NCBI GenBank assembly: GCA_000507305.1
Contig: DF241461.1
Span: forward strand, 1 to 64,000
DNA from: Breviolum minutum Mf 1.05b.01
Taxonomy: Eukaryota; Sar; Dinophyceae; Suessiales; Symbiodiniaceae
Direction: 5' to 3'
Length of the DNA stretch: 64,000 nt
Both the position numbers and the translations under genes were made by a program. Below, one piece after another: positions 48,009 to 58,522 of this stretch. Positions within the stretch are counted from its first letter, which is position 1. Every line of letters begins with the position of its first letter. A model generated the notes under the pieces. That model saw only the letters and a program-made list of their open reading frames with translations. It did not search any database and was not told the origin of the DNA.

Positions 48009-48619
48009 CTGTCGTCGATTTGGCCACCGTTTTTTTTCATGCATCTGGATGCCTGAAAATCAACCGGAAGGATCTAACTCTCCACTATGATTAACCTTGG
48101 ATCTAACCTTGAATCCTCGGTGGGGGGTACTTGGAGGTTCATCCCAGGACTTAAATACGTGGTTAATAACCATGATTAATAAGTCTGCTAAGGATCCCGT
48201 TGTGGAACCCCCTTCCAAATGGCCGTACTCCATGGCTTATAAATATAAAATAAACCATCCACCTCCACGACAGGTTCCGGCTCCAGCTGTTAATTTTTCG
48301 GGGGGCGTCACGTGTCAAGGGTCAAATATGTCAAATTCTGATTCGATCCTCAACTTGGACGTGTTACACAGTTCGGAAAACTAAACATGACACTGCAAAA
48401 CCAACCATTTTGAAGATGTATCTCCTATTAAAAATGGTGATTTTCCATGGCGGATATCTTTTGGATGTTTTGAGCTTATGAGTTACTACACGTTAGCGAA
48501 TGATGAATATGATGATATATACAACTCCTATTTAAAATGGTAATTTTCCGAGCCAGTCATGTTAGAGTTTTCGGGGAGGTATTAGATCTAGAAGTCGAAT
48601 TGGGCGAATTGATCACCAC

Positions 48620-48761
48620 CACTTGGATGTCCCGGCCTGGGTTTGTTACGTTCAATGGTTAGGATCAATGGGTTATAACCTACGTGTAAATGGGATATAT
48701 TGGGGTTACAAACCACTGATCCTAACCTTTGATCCTAACTTCCAGCAGGACATCCAAGCAT
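48620..48761. mobile_element. Family B fold-back element
   Basis: ACTTGGATGTCCCGGCCTGG ... CCAGCAGGACATCCAAGC, in a CoA-transferase intron. Confidence 0.78.
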
Positions 48762-48936
48762 GAGAGTTGAACTCTCAAAATCATCATTGCTCATTCAGTA
48801 AAAACCATACCATGTAAAGCCTATAGTGACCTTTGCTGTTAGTTTGTCCAAACAAATTCTGAACTCAAACGGTGAGGCAACGGTGCTGGTTCGAGATACC
48901 AAGGTTCAAAAAAACAAACAGAAAAAAAACAAGTGA

Positions 48937-49614
48937 CACTGATGGAACAAATCCTGCACCTGTCAGCTACCGATCAGGAAGTGGCAGTGCTCAGCTCGGC
49001 CCGTCGGCGCAGGACGGTCCGGGCGTGGAAGCTGCGGGCGTAACTAGCACAGCAGCAAGCATGTGCCCGCGCGCAACAGTCTGATCAGGCACCCGCTCCA
49101 AAGCTAAAAGTTCTAAATCAGCGGTCTGCCATGCCAGCTCCTTCCAAATGGGCATGGAGCCTTCGCTCAGCAGCCGCTTCTGCACTACCACGTAGTCGGC
49201 TGCGCCTTGGAGCTCTGGCCTTTCTAAGTTGCTGAAAATGACTTGGCTAAAGCGTGTTCCGTGATTTGACTGGTCAACGTCTTGCACACGCGCATGGTAT
49301 CGGCGATAGTCTGCGTCGCCAAAGACACCAAGCACGGCCACAGTACGTTGACAGCATCGACGCCACGCCTCGTCCCTTGTGATGATCGCTGGCGTTGAGA
49401 AGTGAGTGTCAACAGCAGAAAGTTGCTCAGGGGTGAATGGTTCAACGTAAATACGTTTGAGCCCGCCCAACAAAGCGGTGGTGAACTCGCTGCGACCACC
49501 GAGCCATATCTCAGCAATCTCGTGCACCAGTTGAGGTTGGTAGTTGATCTACAATGATTTTAAGGTTTTAGGACCATCCCAGGTGGTTGTTTGGGATTTC
49601 TGAACCATCAACAG
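48937..49614. mobile_element. Family-A fold-back element carrying a 563-bp coding-like insert
   Basis: Left end 'gatggaacaaatcctgcacc' (48941-48960) and right end running to 'ccatcaacagta' (49614) match the two ends of intact family-A copies such as 15419-15527. Between them lies 48961-49523, GC-rich and unlike the element, flanked by GCACC at 48956-48960 and 49524-49528. In intact copies the flanking parts are contiguous. On the minus strand the insert is open for 178 codons from a GTG (LVHEIAEIWLGGRSEFTTAL ... TPEQLSAVDTHFSTP ... LLSEGSMPIWKEL) to TGA at 48993-48991. The product is not recognised. It sits within an intron of the CoA-transferase gene. Gene-fragment capture (Pack-MITE-like) or insertion into the element are both possible. 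Confidence 0.6.
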
Positions 49615-50129
49615 TACCCAGTTGTATCCGTGTTTTTTCAGATTCCCCATACGTCAAAGAGATGTCCAAGATCAGGGGGAAGATTTCTTAGCCCACGGAC
49701 TCAAAATATCCCTTGAAGTTTAACATGGAACCTGAAAATGGTCCCGCGGAAAAGCAAATCCCCTCTTCAAACCTATCAGTTTCAAAGTTCTATGTTAAAT
49801 TCTGGGGGGTGCAGTCTTTTGGGAATCAGCAACGTTGAAAAATCTATAAAACAAAATCAGTGAAACACTCCTCAAGAAAAAACAGCAAAAGCATCAATAC
49901 ACCACACCAAACAAGTTGTTTTCTCCCCAGCAACAACTTGACAAATTGGATATTTGATGACCTTTCCCGTTTTTTCCATGTTGTTTTTGTTTGCGTGTCT
50001 TTTGTGTTGTTGTTGTGCCTGCCCTCCAAAGCCAGAATAGATACCTCAGGGATGAGATCCAAAGAGTTGTTCATTCAAGCCACTACTATAGGGGTGTCCA
50101 TGGAAGTGATCGTAACGATTGTTAGATTG

Positions 50130-50232
50130 CTAGTTGGTGGTTGAACCAACCCATTTGAACAATATGATCGTCAAATTGGATCATGCCCCCAGGTAGGGGT
50201 GAAAGTAAAAAATATTTGAAACCACCACCCAG
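50130..50232. mobile_element. Family C fold-back element
   Basis: CTAGTTGGTGGTTGAACCAA ... TATTTGAAACCACCACCCAG, inserted in a tract 'cgtaacgattgttag' that repeats on its right as 'gttagattgttag'. Confidence 0.85.
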
Positions 50233-50390
50233 GTTAGATTGTTAGTAAGTTGGTTTATTTCACCTACATACGCGGCGGGACGGATACGGTATCCAACCTA
50301 CAGATAGTTACTACCGATAGCTACGAAGTACCAGCAGGACATCCCAGTAGCAGCTGTAGCAATCTGTTGTGCTCGTCACTGTGGTAACAG

Positions 50391-50515
50391 TTTCCCTAAA
50401 ACTAACAGCCAAAACCCTGAAAAATTGCTGGTGAAGGGAGATGATCCGGCCTCCGTGTTTTTGGGGTTTTGGCCTAGTTTCGATAGCTCAGTTTTGGGGA
50501 GTCAGGGAGGGTAGG
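50391..50515. mobile_element. Family D fold-back element
   Basis: TTTCCCTAAAACTAACAGCC ... TCAGTTTTGGGGAG arms with CCTGAAAAA core. Confidence 0.7.
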
Positions 50516-50788
50516 TACAAATCCAGTATATGGCCAAACATTACATGACTATAGGGTGCCATTTTGAGCACGGCAAAGATGATCATAAACATATTCAATA
50601 TTTCATGATAGATCCACTTCAAGGTTCATTAGTTGAGATCCATACAGAACATTGGGCCCTGCATTTAATGCTGTAACAACTATGAATAAGGAAGGTTTTC
50701 AGAGTGTTCCCTTCATAACCTTCATACAAATTAATGGGGATACTTTACCCACTGTAAAAGCAGCCTTTTGGCAAACCCCCAATCCAAG

Positions 50789-50897
50789 TATCCTCCAGGG
50801 GATTAACATAGCCCCTGAAAATGGATGGTTGGAAGATGAGTTTCCTTTTGGGATTCCCTATTTTCAGGGGCTATGTTAAACTTCGGGGGGGTATATT
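50789..50897. mobile_element. Family D fold-back element
   Basis: TATCCTCCAGGGGATTAACA ... TGTTAAACTTCGGGGGGGTA, arms AGCCCCTGAAAAT / ATTTTCAGGGGCT. It lies 36 bases beyond the donor of CoA-transferase exon 50933. Confidence 0.85.
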
Positions 50898-50932
50898 AAA
50901 TACTCCCATAATCTCCCCATGCAAGCACTTAC

Positions 50933-51003
50933 CAAGACACGTGCACCAATGGTGGAACTGGCCGCTTGCCCGGTGATGTCCATTTCAATGCAGCTATTGA
51001 TGC
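50933..51003 (-). CDS. CoA-transferase exon 'INSCIEMDITGQAASSTIG'
   Basis: Nearly identical to the family signature AINSC[IL]E[VM]D[LI]TGQ...D[ST]IG. The acceptor is CCTTCAG|GC and the donor TCTTG|GTAAGTGC, a textbook GT donor. The exon ends in phase 0 after ARVL. The expected next residues (SG.GGQ) are not found as a clear exon; see the exon at 48008. Confidence 0.94.
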
Positions 51004-51247
51004 CTGAAGGATTTGTGGATTTGTGGCAAAAAAAACCTACATACCGTTGTTTCCTTAAATTACTGGTGAAAATGGAATCCTTAGAATAGCTTGTTCTTGG
51101 GATCCATATGGGGTGGGGTGATGGAATCACTGATATATAAATCAACGAATCAAGAGTCTTTTATGGCTCGAATTTTCAAGAGTCTTTAAGCTTACCACCT
51201 AAGAGTTTTTTCTTTCAACGGCAGTCAAAACCTTATTTTCTCATAAG

Positions 51248-51392
51248 AGCCACGAAAAACAAAACTCTTACTTTCGATTACACTGGCTGTTTCAGACTGA
51301 TCCTGCTCGTGGTTTCTTATAACCCCCTTTATAACTGTGAAGTATAATTTCCCTATATCCTATATACCCTACGACTAGGGTTGGTGAAAATT
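51248..51392. repeat. Family H repeat, diverged
   Basis: GAGCCACGAAAAACAAAACT ... CTAGGGTTGGTGAAAATTGC. Confidence 0.65.
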
Positions 51393-51956
51393 GCTCATAA
51401 GGATTTTCTTCTAAGCATTGCCATGAAATGGACCTTTGGTGGGAGTGGATTCCTAGTTGGATATAGCCACGTATCTGGCCAAATCAGAATATTTCACCAA
51501 CCTAGATTTTCCTGAAATAAGGGGACTTTCCGTTCCAAACAGCTACCTTGTGGGGGAAATCGGTCGTGTATCATCATCTCTGCTTTCTGACCCAAAAACA
51601 CCTCTTCTCATCATCTCACATCTGCATGTCTTCATGGGATTCTAAGGGTTCCAGTATCCCCAATGCCAACCACATGAAATGGCCTGCCTTAATCTGCCTT
51701 ATATTGATCACCTCTTTTGGTGGTGGTGAAAAACCGTGACTCTTTCTTCATGGAAAAGAAATCGTGACCTCCCAACGTTTGGGGGAGGTCAAATGGTGCT
51801 TGAATCACCTGGCAGGGGACTATCTTTAAGGGATACTGATCAGCTTCAGGATCCCCCCAAAAACCGAAAAAATCCATGCCAGTCGTGACCTCCTTTTTTA
51901 GAGATGGGAACTTTTTTGAGTGCCTATTTTTTTTCAAACAGCTTTAACAAAACACG

Positions 51957-52119
51957 GCTTGGATGTCCAAGGTTGGAAGTTGCCGGGATCAAAGGTTAGT
52001 AATTAAGTGGGTTTTTAACCTCAATATATATATATATATTATATATCCCATTTAAAACTAGGTGAAATAACCCATTTACAAACCATAAATTTACTAACTT
52101 CCAACAGGACATCCAAGCA
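51957..52119. mobile_element. Family B fold-back element
   Basis: GCTTGGATGTCCAAGGTTGG ... CCAACAGGACATCCAAGC with a TA-rich core. Confidence 0.78.
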
Positions 52120-52392
52120 CGGGGTTTTTTGGGAATCTGCAAGCAATGATAATATAAACTATAGCATTCAACCTCACCTCTAAATCCATTAGATACAACT
52201 CTCCCCAAATGTGCCGAATGTGACTGGATTCTTTACCTATCATGAATGGTAAAAAACATGGCCACATGAACCAGGGGAAATGCCTGGCTAGATATTCCCT
52301 ATATGGAGCATCTGGGTTCTCTAACTCTATCCCAATTCCCGAAGGATCTTTGATCGTTGTTCAGCGGATCGCAGTTCACATATCCAAGCTGC

Positions 52393-52451
52393 CTATCATC
52401 GCTTGTTGGGAGGCAATGACCTCAACGTTGTTGGTATAAGCCACATCTTTC
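52393..52451 (-). CDS. CoA-transferase exon 'DVAYTNNVEVIASQQAMI'
   Basis: Matches family PVDYTNDPFVIAQ.DNM. The acceptor is TTAAG|G and the donor ATAG|GCAGCTT (GC type). The leftover G plus GC at the start of exon 51003 makes GGC, giving AMI-G-INSCIEMD against family DNMVAINSC.EVD. Confidence 0.9.
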
Positions 52452-52529
52452 CTTAACGGAAACGCGGAAAGGCGTTCGCGGCGTCAACGTGTTCTTGTTT
52501 AACCAACCTTACCAAGGTACATGAAGGTA

Positions 52530-52648
52530 CGCTGCCTGAAACTAACATCGAATTTACCACTGAAAATTGGTGGGTTGGATGATGAATTTCCTTTTGGGGA
52601 AAAGGCCTATATTCATGGGTAAACTCGCTGTCAGTTTGAGGGAAGAGA
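52530..52648. mobile_element. Family D fold-back element
   Basis: ACGCTGCCTGAAACTAACAT ... CGCTGTCAGTTTGAGGGA. Confidence 0.7.
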
Positions 52649-52668
52649 TTTGGAACATGAACCAATCT

Positions 52669-52769
52669 AGTTGATGGTTTCAACCAATTTGAAAAATATG
52701 CTGATCAAATTGGATCATTTCACCAGGGATGGGGGTGAAAATAAAACATATTCGAAAGCACTACCTAGA
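52669..52769. mobile_element. Family C fold-back element
   Basis: CTAGTTGATGGTTTCAACCA ... TTCGAAAGCACTACCTAG. Confidence 0.78.
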
Positions 52770-52993
52770 AAACAACAATTCAATAGGGTCACAAGGAGTC
52801 CACACATGCTGAAAACCCCAACCCAAATTGTGCATCATAGCGCATTTATTTGGGTCAAACATCTTTACTCACATCCTCTTCAATTCATCTGATGTGCCAT
52901 GTTTGGATGTGATCATCATCTAATCCTTCCTAAATGGACCAAAGCCAAAGCCTAAAGCTAGAAATGTTGAAAAAATATCCTTGTGGTCACAGG

Positions 52994-53143
52994 TTACTTG
53001 GATGTCTCTGCCAGGAAGTGCTGGGATGCAAATGGTTAGGATCAATGGTAGTTATAAATAACCTACTTATAAATGGGATGTATGTATGTTGGGGTTATAA
53101 CCTACTTACCGACCTTTTACTAGCTTCCTGGGACCTCCAAGCA
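52994..53143. mobile_element. Family B fold-back element
   Basis: TACTTGGATGTCTCTGCCAG ... CTTCCTGGGACCTCCAAGC. A second half-copy follows at about 53156-53236. Confidence 0.75.
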
Positions 53144-53482
53144 TGAGAGTTGACATATGGGGGTATATTGGGATATATTGGGGGTATAACCCACTGATCC
53201 TAATCTTTGATCCCAACTTCCAACGGAACATCCGAGTACATCCTAGCGGGAACACACCATCTCTAAGGTCTTTCCATCTGCCCATCATGGATCATCATGG
53301 CCCACGGTTTGGCCTTCGAAGAAATGATCTAACCCTCCAGGAAAATGAACACAGCAATGGGACATCCTCGTTTTATTTAGGAAAGACATCTTCAAATAGT
53401 CCCGTTTTCCTCTTCAATTGCCATGTTATAGTTACCGGCAGGGTAAAACAAGGAAACAACTTCAACTTCAATCCAAAGGTTC

Positions 53483-53531
53483 AAGTTCACGCTCAAGTTG
53501 TCATTCACAAAGTCGTAGAGTTTTTGGCTAC
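53483..53531 (-). CDS. CoA-transferase exon 'SQKLYDFVNDNLSVN'
   Basis: Equals family GSKKLYDFVNDNP.V. The acceptor is CAAG|GTAGCC. The best donor is AACTT|GAACC, a GA donor. With exon 52451 starting G AAA GAT, this gives NL-KDVAYTNN and the same spacing as the family (DNP to YTN, 14 positions). A GT at TTGAGC|GTGAAC is an alternative, but it breaks phase. Confidence 0.88.
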
Positions 53532-54619
53532 CTTGCTTGGCCCGCCCAGCATGGGCGCAAGAAGTGGGTCGGTTTGTTGCGTCATTCACCGATCCAAAAT
53601 TTACAAAAAAAACAGAGTTTATTTACTTCTCCCAGGTACAGGTACACTCAATAGATATGGTGAAAATTTACCCACATTGATCCCCTTTCAACTACTCAAA
53701 AATATGTCATATATGGAGTATCAGTATCTGGGTTTGTTTGACAAAAAAACACCGGACATCCATTCCCAAGGTGATGGTGAAGTTTCATAGTTATCTTGAA
53801 TTTGCCAGTTGGATGCGGATGGAAAAAACTTCCAAAGATATTCTCCCAAATGGTGGTTTTTGATGGCGATGAATCCCTTGATACAATCCGTAAAAAGTCA
53901 CCAAAAAAACAAATCCAAGTCATTGAGGAATCACTGGTAGACTGTAATCCTAAATTCCACGACGAAACAAAAAACAGGTAACAAAAAAAAACTGGTGCTA
54001 CCGAGAACAGCCAAAATGTACTTCAATATTTGAGAGATGGCGTTTTCCAACCGGACAAAAAAAAAACATGTCCAAAGAAGTAGCATCAGAACACTGTGCA
54101 GGAAATGGGTTGGTATGGCTCGTTTTCTTGTTTTTTTGGGGGGTCCATCATTTCTTCCCTGGTCAATTTATTGATTGGGATGTCCCGGCAGTGACCACAA
54201 TCATCACAATCATCAAGATCATTTTATAGTAATTATCCTTGTTACCTTTGCTTCCCGTAGAGCCCCTGTGACCTCTACTTTTGAAGGTCAACTCCCCCAA
54301 AACAAGGCCTTGCAGCCAATCAAAAGAGCCGGGTCCCATTTGAGTTCTAGGTGGTTACTTTTGGGGAAAGGGGGAACAAACCAACATTATCAATGTCTAT
54401 AGTTGATCCTTCCAACCAACACTGAGGCCCTGCTTGAGATACCCACCCTCGTTTTCAACAAGTCCAAAGAGCTGAGCTAATGCTGATTTTCCTAATGGTC
54501 AACAGGAAATATACAATCAATAGACTATTCTGGTTCCGGTAGGTGGTAGGGATGATATAAGCCCCTACAAGGCAAGGACAATACCTGGTATACCAGTAGA
54601 GCCGCACGAGGCGAGTGGG

Positions 54620-54677
54620 TGAGTTAATTAGGTAGTTAGTTAGTTTAGTTAGTGAGCTAGTTAGTTAGTTAGTTAGC

Positions 54678-54714
<37 letters not shown>

Positions 54715-54753
54715 GGTTACTTAGTTAGCTGGCTAATGAGTTAGTTAGTCAGC

Positions 54754-54792
<39 letters not shown>

Positions 54793-54925
54793 CTAGCTAG
54801 TTTGCTAGTTAGTTCGTGTGAGTGAGTGAGTGAGTGAGTTAGTTAGTTAGTTAGTTAGTTAGTAAGTTAGTTAGTTAGTTAGTACTTAGTTAGTTACTTA
54901 GTTAGTTAGTGAGCTAGTCAGTTAG
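54620..54925. repeat. TTAG tetranucleotide array
   Basis: About 300 bp of nearly pure TTAG with GTGA interruptions, abutting the unit-array end of composite copy 2. Both arrays are TTAG-rich on the plus strand although the composite copies are inverted. Confidence 0.92.
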
Positions 54926-54937
54926 AAACGTCTCAAA

Positions 54938-55463
54938 ATGCTGCAAAACGCAGGTGTTTTCAACGTTTTGACGTGCAAATGTGCTTCGCGCCACAGCGGC
55001 GTGCAATTTTTTGACACCAAACCTCCAAAAAGTGGTCCGTACCCGTCAGTTTTTCCACATTTTGACTTACAAATATGCTTCGCGCCACAGCGGCGTACCA
55101 ATTTTGCAGATCACAACTTCCAAAATGGCTCCGACGCTGCGGTGTTTTGTACAGTTTCACGTACAAATGTGCTTCGCGCCACAGCGGCGTGCCATTTTTC
55201 AGAGCTCTGCTCAGCAGCGACCTCCGCACCCGCCGCTTTAGCGAGGCTACTTTTCGAGCAGCAGGAACCACGAATCATTGAAAAAACACAGCGATTCGCG
55301 ACGTCCCTAACATTTTTCGCGCATGTACCTTCTTTCTAGTCACTCTACACGCGTGTTGATCTTCTTTCTGCTGACTTGACATCTCTACTCTGCTCGACAC
55401 CTCTACTCTGCTTTTCAACTCTGCATATTGTCGGAAGTTAGACTTCTAAACTTCCTTCGATAA
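54938..55463 (-). mobile_element. Composite element, copy 2 (94-bp units, inverted)
   Basis: Same order of parts as copy 1 when read on the minus strand: hairpin (55433-55455), purine tract, 'GGGTGCGGAG' block, then units whose GCACGCCGCTGTGGCGCGAAG starts lie at 55192, 55098 and 55004, i.e. 94 bp apart. It lies in an intron of the CoA-transferase gene, on the same strand. Unit sequences have diverged between copies, but spacing and the GCCGCTGTGGCG core are kept. Confidence 0.75.
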
Positions 55464-55818
55464 GCGGTATATACTGCCAATTGCGGTGATTATATGCTAC
55501 CTACCAGCTTATACGAGAACCAACATCTGTTGATACAAATCTTCTGAGTCTTCATTTAGGCGCCCTTAAAAAAAAACACGCTGTGAAATGAAGTAGTGGC
55601 ATTTCAGCTCACACAATATCTTTACAGTATCTCTAAAGATGTACTGTTTGGAAAGGAGCTGGAATTACAACATATTTCCCAATCAAAACTAAACATAAAT
55701 GATTCATAGTAAATTCCTTTCCCCCCACACGTGTTAGGGGCTAAAACTCCCCTTCCATATTATGAGAATGGCGTAACTTTTCCATATGTGTTTTTCCCTT
55801 GGTTTCCAGCCAGGTTGC

Positions 55819-55879
55819 CACTGATGAAAGAGCTGATGATACGTCCACGATATGTGGCCTTCATGGAATTGTTGATCAC
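55819..55879 (-). CDS. CoA-transferase exon 'VINNSMKATYRGRIISSFIS'
   Basis: Matches the family block GVINNS.K....G[KR]I..SF..G. The acceptor is CACACGAG|GTG. The donor is AGTG|GCAACC (GC type). The leftover G joins GT of the next exon (53531) to give Gly, restoring SFISG-SQKLYDF, equal to family SF..GSKKLYDF. Confidence 0.92.
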
Positions 55880-57656
55880 CTCGTGTGGCGAAGTGGAAGT
55901 ACATCAAGTTGTTTTTAGCAGTTGAAACGATCGCAGCGACGTAACCCTATTTTTAAAGAAATAAGGGACATCCTAATAAACTCCGGTACCACTAACATAG
56001 CTGGATGGAAATTTCACCTTTTTGGATGGTATTTGCTATAGATTTACTAGGAAAGATTCAGGATTTTCCAGCCGGCTATGTTAATTCATCGGAGGGCATC
56101 GATTTGCAGAAACGTCAATGGTTGGGAAAAAAATCCACCACTATTTTCCGCCACCAAAATGGTAACTTGAATGGTAGGCTTTTAGTAGGGAATCATACCA
56201 AAATCCTTTATCCAACTATTCGTCTTTAGTAGGGAATTTGAATCATCTGAAGTTGGGGACTGGCTGAGTTGACGCAAACATCCAGTTGCCAAAACCCTAA
56301 GAATCCAGACCCCGATCGAATAGGATTGATGGTCAAAAGTCAAAACATCCCATCCCCAGGTCATGGGAATATAGGGGGTAAGCCCTTTCTTAGGACATAC
56401 CTTTGAGGTTAGCGAGGTCTCAAGGCTTGAAAATCTCATGTCTTCGTAATGGGTTTTTTCCTCCCCGTCCGACGGCTCTTCGTTTTGGACGGAGATCATG
56501 TCATAGTGAGAAGAATCGAGAAGTTGAGCTGGATATTTGGTTTGAAAAGAACAGGCTTTTTGTTTTGATTTCTTTTGTGATCTTAAGGAGATGCACATCA
56601 TGTTCAACTGTTTGTTCACCATTTTCAGGTTTCAAGCGCGAGTTAGCTTTGTGGCAAGCTGCAAATGCAAACCTGAACAAAATCACCCAAATTTCCCATT
56701 CCATAAAACCCTCTTAGTTTGAGGCTTTGGAATTCTCAAGCACTTAGGGTTTTATTTTGAAAGTTCCCAAGGATTCCCATAGAATCAAAGGAGCACCCCG
56801 GAAATTTAGCATAGATACCCAAAAATGACGCCTGGTTTGAAAGGAGATACATTTTCCAAACCATCATCTTTGCTATCTTTGTTGAATTTCCAGATTGTTG
56901 TTGCTTGTTTTCCTGTATAAATTGTATAATGCCAACCAAACAAACCCGTGGTTTGGCATATCACAAACCTCATGTGAGTTTTTCACATTGAAGCTGAGGT
57001 TCTCCAGTTTCAATCAAAGGAAGAACACCATCCTTGGGCAAACATCGGCGTTTTGGTCCACATATCCAAAGATGCCGCGTTTTCATCCATGGGCAATGGT
57101 CATTTTCGACCAAAAAAACACGTTTCTTTGCAGTGACTACTCCACTTATACTAATTAAGAGTCGATATCCGATATCCATTCTCAAGGAAATATGCTGTAC
57201 ATTCGTTTCTTGCAACTGTTGTTGAAATCATCATTCTCAAACAGCAATATCTATAGTCTGACAACAGTTGTTCCCATCAGGTCACCGACAAAACTCCAAC
57301 AGTTCAGAACCACCATCACTCATCCCTCCAAGAAATAAGGCCTGATTAAGGGATTGTTAACCACCATCATCACCACCATTAGACATTCGTGAACTAATGT
57401 TTTCCATCCTTTTGCTAAAGGCCCTCACAAAACAAGATTCTCTATAGTCGTTTCCTGAACTGGCCTTTCTCTTCAAAGAAAAATCAAAGGTATATGCTAT
57501 GACCTGCACCTTAAAAAATCCTTATTAAGAGGCTCTTTCAAAACCCATCAATTGTCCCCGTGAGAAATTCCTCCTTTGACAAAGGTTTGATAAGGGCGCC
57601 TTATTTCCTCGAGGATGATCTCACCATTCCCCCCCCCCCCCCGCCGAATTAATTAC

Positions 57657-57690
57657 CCATCATTTCAGCCAAGGGTTCACTAAACATCTC
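57657..57690 (-). CDS. CoA-transferase small exon 'EMFSEPLAEMM', tentative
   Basis: Follows GTGAGACAG and reads GAG ATG TTT AGT GAA CCC TTG GCT GAA ATG ATG. This matches the family segment HTEMFSDGVVDLV and would supply the catalytic Glu. The donor is probably G|GTAATT. That phase does not join exon 55879 cleanly, so either a micro-exon of about 10 bases is missing or a different donor is used. A run of 14 G lies just downstream on this strand. Confidence 0.45.
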
Positions 57691-58123
57691 CTGTCTCACA
57701 ACGGCTTGGATTTTTTGCATTCCTGTGATTTTCATCGATCATCTACTTGAATTGGAGTTGCTTAAGTAAAACATACACCCCAGAAATTTAACATGTCAGA
57801 ACTCCCAATTCCCAACTTCCATTAACATGTCAATCTTTTTTCAGATGGTGGTTGTATAGAATGGTGATTTAAACCGGTACAAAGTCAACCATCACCTTAA
57901 ACATATCATCCAAGTCTGGGGGCAATACAGAAAGCCAGATTTACCAGAATGGATTGTGTCAGGAATGGAGAACTCCCACGTGGCGGCCACAAAATCCCAT
58001 TCCGAACTGATTGAAATCTGGATTTTGCCTAGAAATAAGGCAAGATTACAAGCACCGTTTACCGCCTTTTGACATTTCGTACGGGTCAACAAGTTGGAGA
58101 CCCAATCCCCACAAACCTATATA

Positions 58124-58206
58124 GGATCCATGGGACCGGTATATTTACCCAAATTGAAATCAACCATTCATGTAGGTAAAGGTATCAGTCCCATGGATCC
58201 TATGGG
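58124..58206. mobile_element. Family E fold-back element
   Basis: GGATCCATGGGACCGGTATA ... GTATCAGTCCCATGGATCC, perfect outer arms. Confidence 0.85.
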
Positions 58207-58446
58207 AAATGAAAAAATTGCGAAACAACCCAAATTGTCTGGCGTTCAGCTGGTCCCAATCGGGATTCTTTGTTCCAAATAAGCTGGAGATATATTAATC
58301 TGGAAAGCCAACATGGAACCTGAAAATCTACCCTTGGAAAAGGAGATTCCGAACATGAAAATCATCAATTTTCCAGGCCAACAACACCGATACCCAGCAC
58401 GACGACCTACGACGACCGTGTCGGCTCCGAGTGCGAAGACCCGCTC

Positions 58447-58522
58447 CGTGTGAATGCCCAAATTGCGATGATTTGTCAGTTGTGAAAGAGCTGCATCTGG
58501 AACGCTACCAATACCCATTTGC
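58447..58522 (-). CDS. CoA-transferase exon with GIG loop and HT(E)
   Basis: Encodes QMGIGSVPDAALSQLTNHRN then LGIHT. It holds the glycine-rich loop (GIGS here, GIGG in many relatives) that lines the active site and runs up to the catalytic Glu of the HTE motif. In the genome GAG follows ACG directly, so the exon may end at ACG|GAGCGG (GA donor, with the Glu supplied by the next exon) or at ACGGA|GCGGG (GC donor, two bases further). The acceptor is TTCGAG|G. Confidence 0.93.

Noticed and set aside
47597..48056. Poly-Gln, poly-Leu and poly-Cys frames
   Set aside because: Artefacts of the TTG/TGCTGT array.
55110..55136. Possible spliced-leader relic (CCAAAATGGCT shared with the reverse complement of the dinoflagellate leader)
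   Set aside because: Only 11 bases match, and the equivalent positions in the other 94-bp units do not match, so it is taken as chance.
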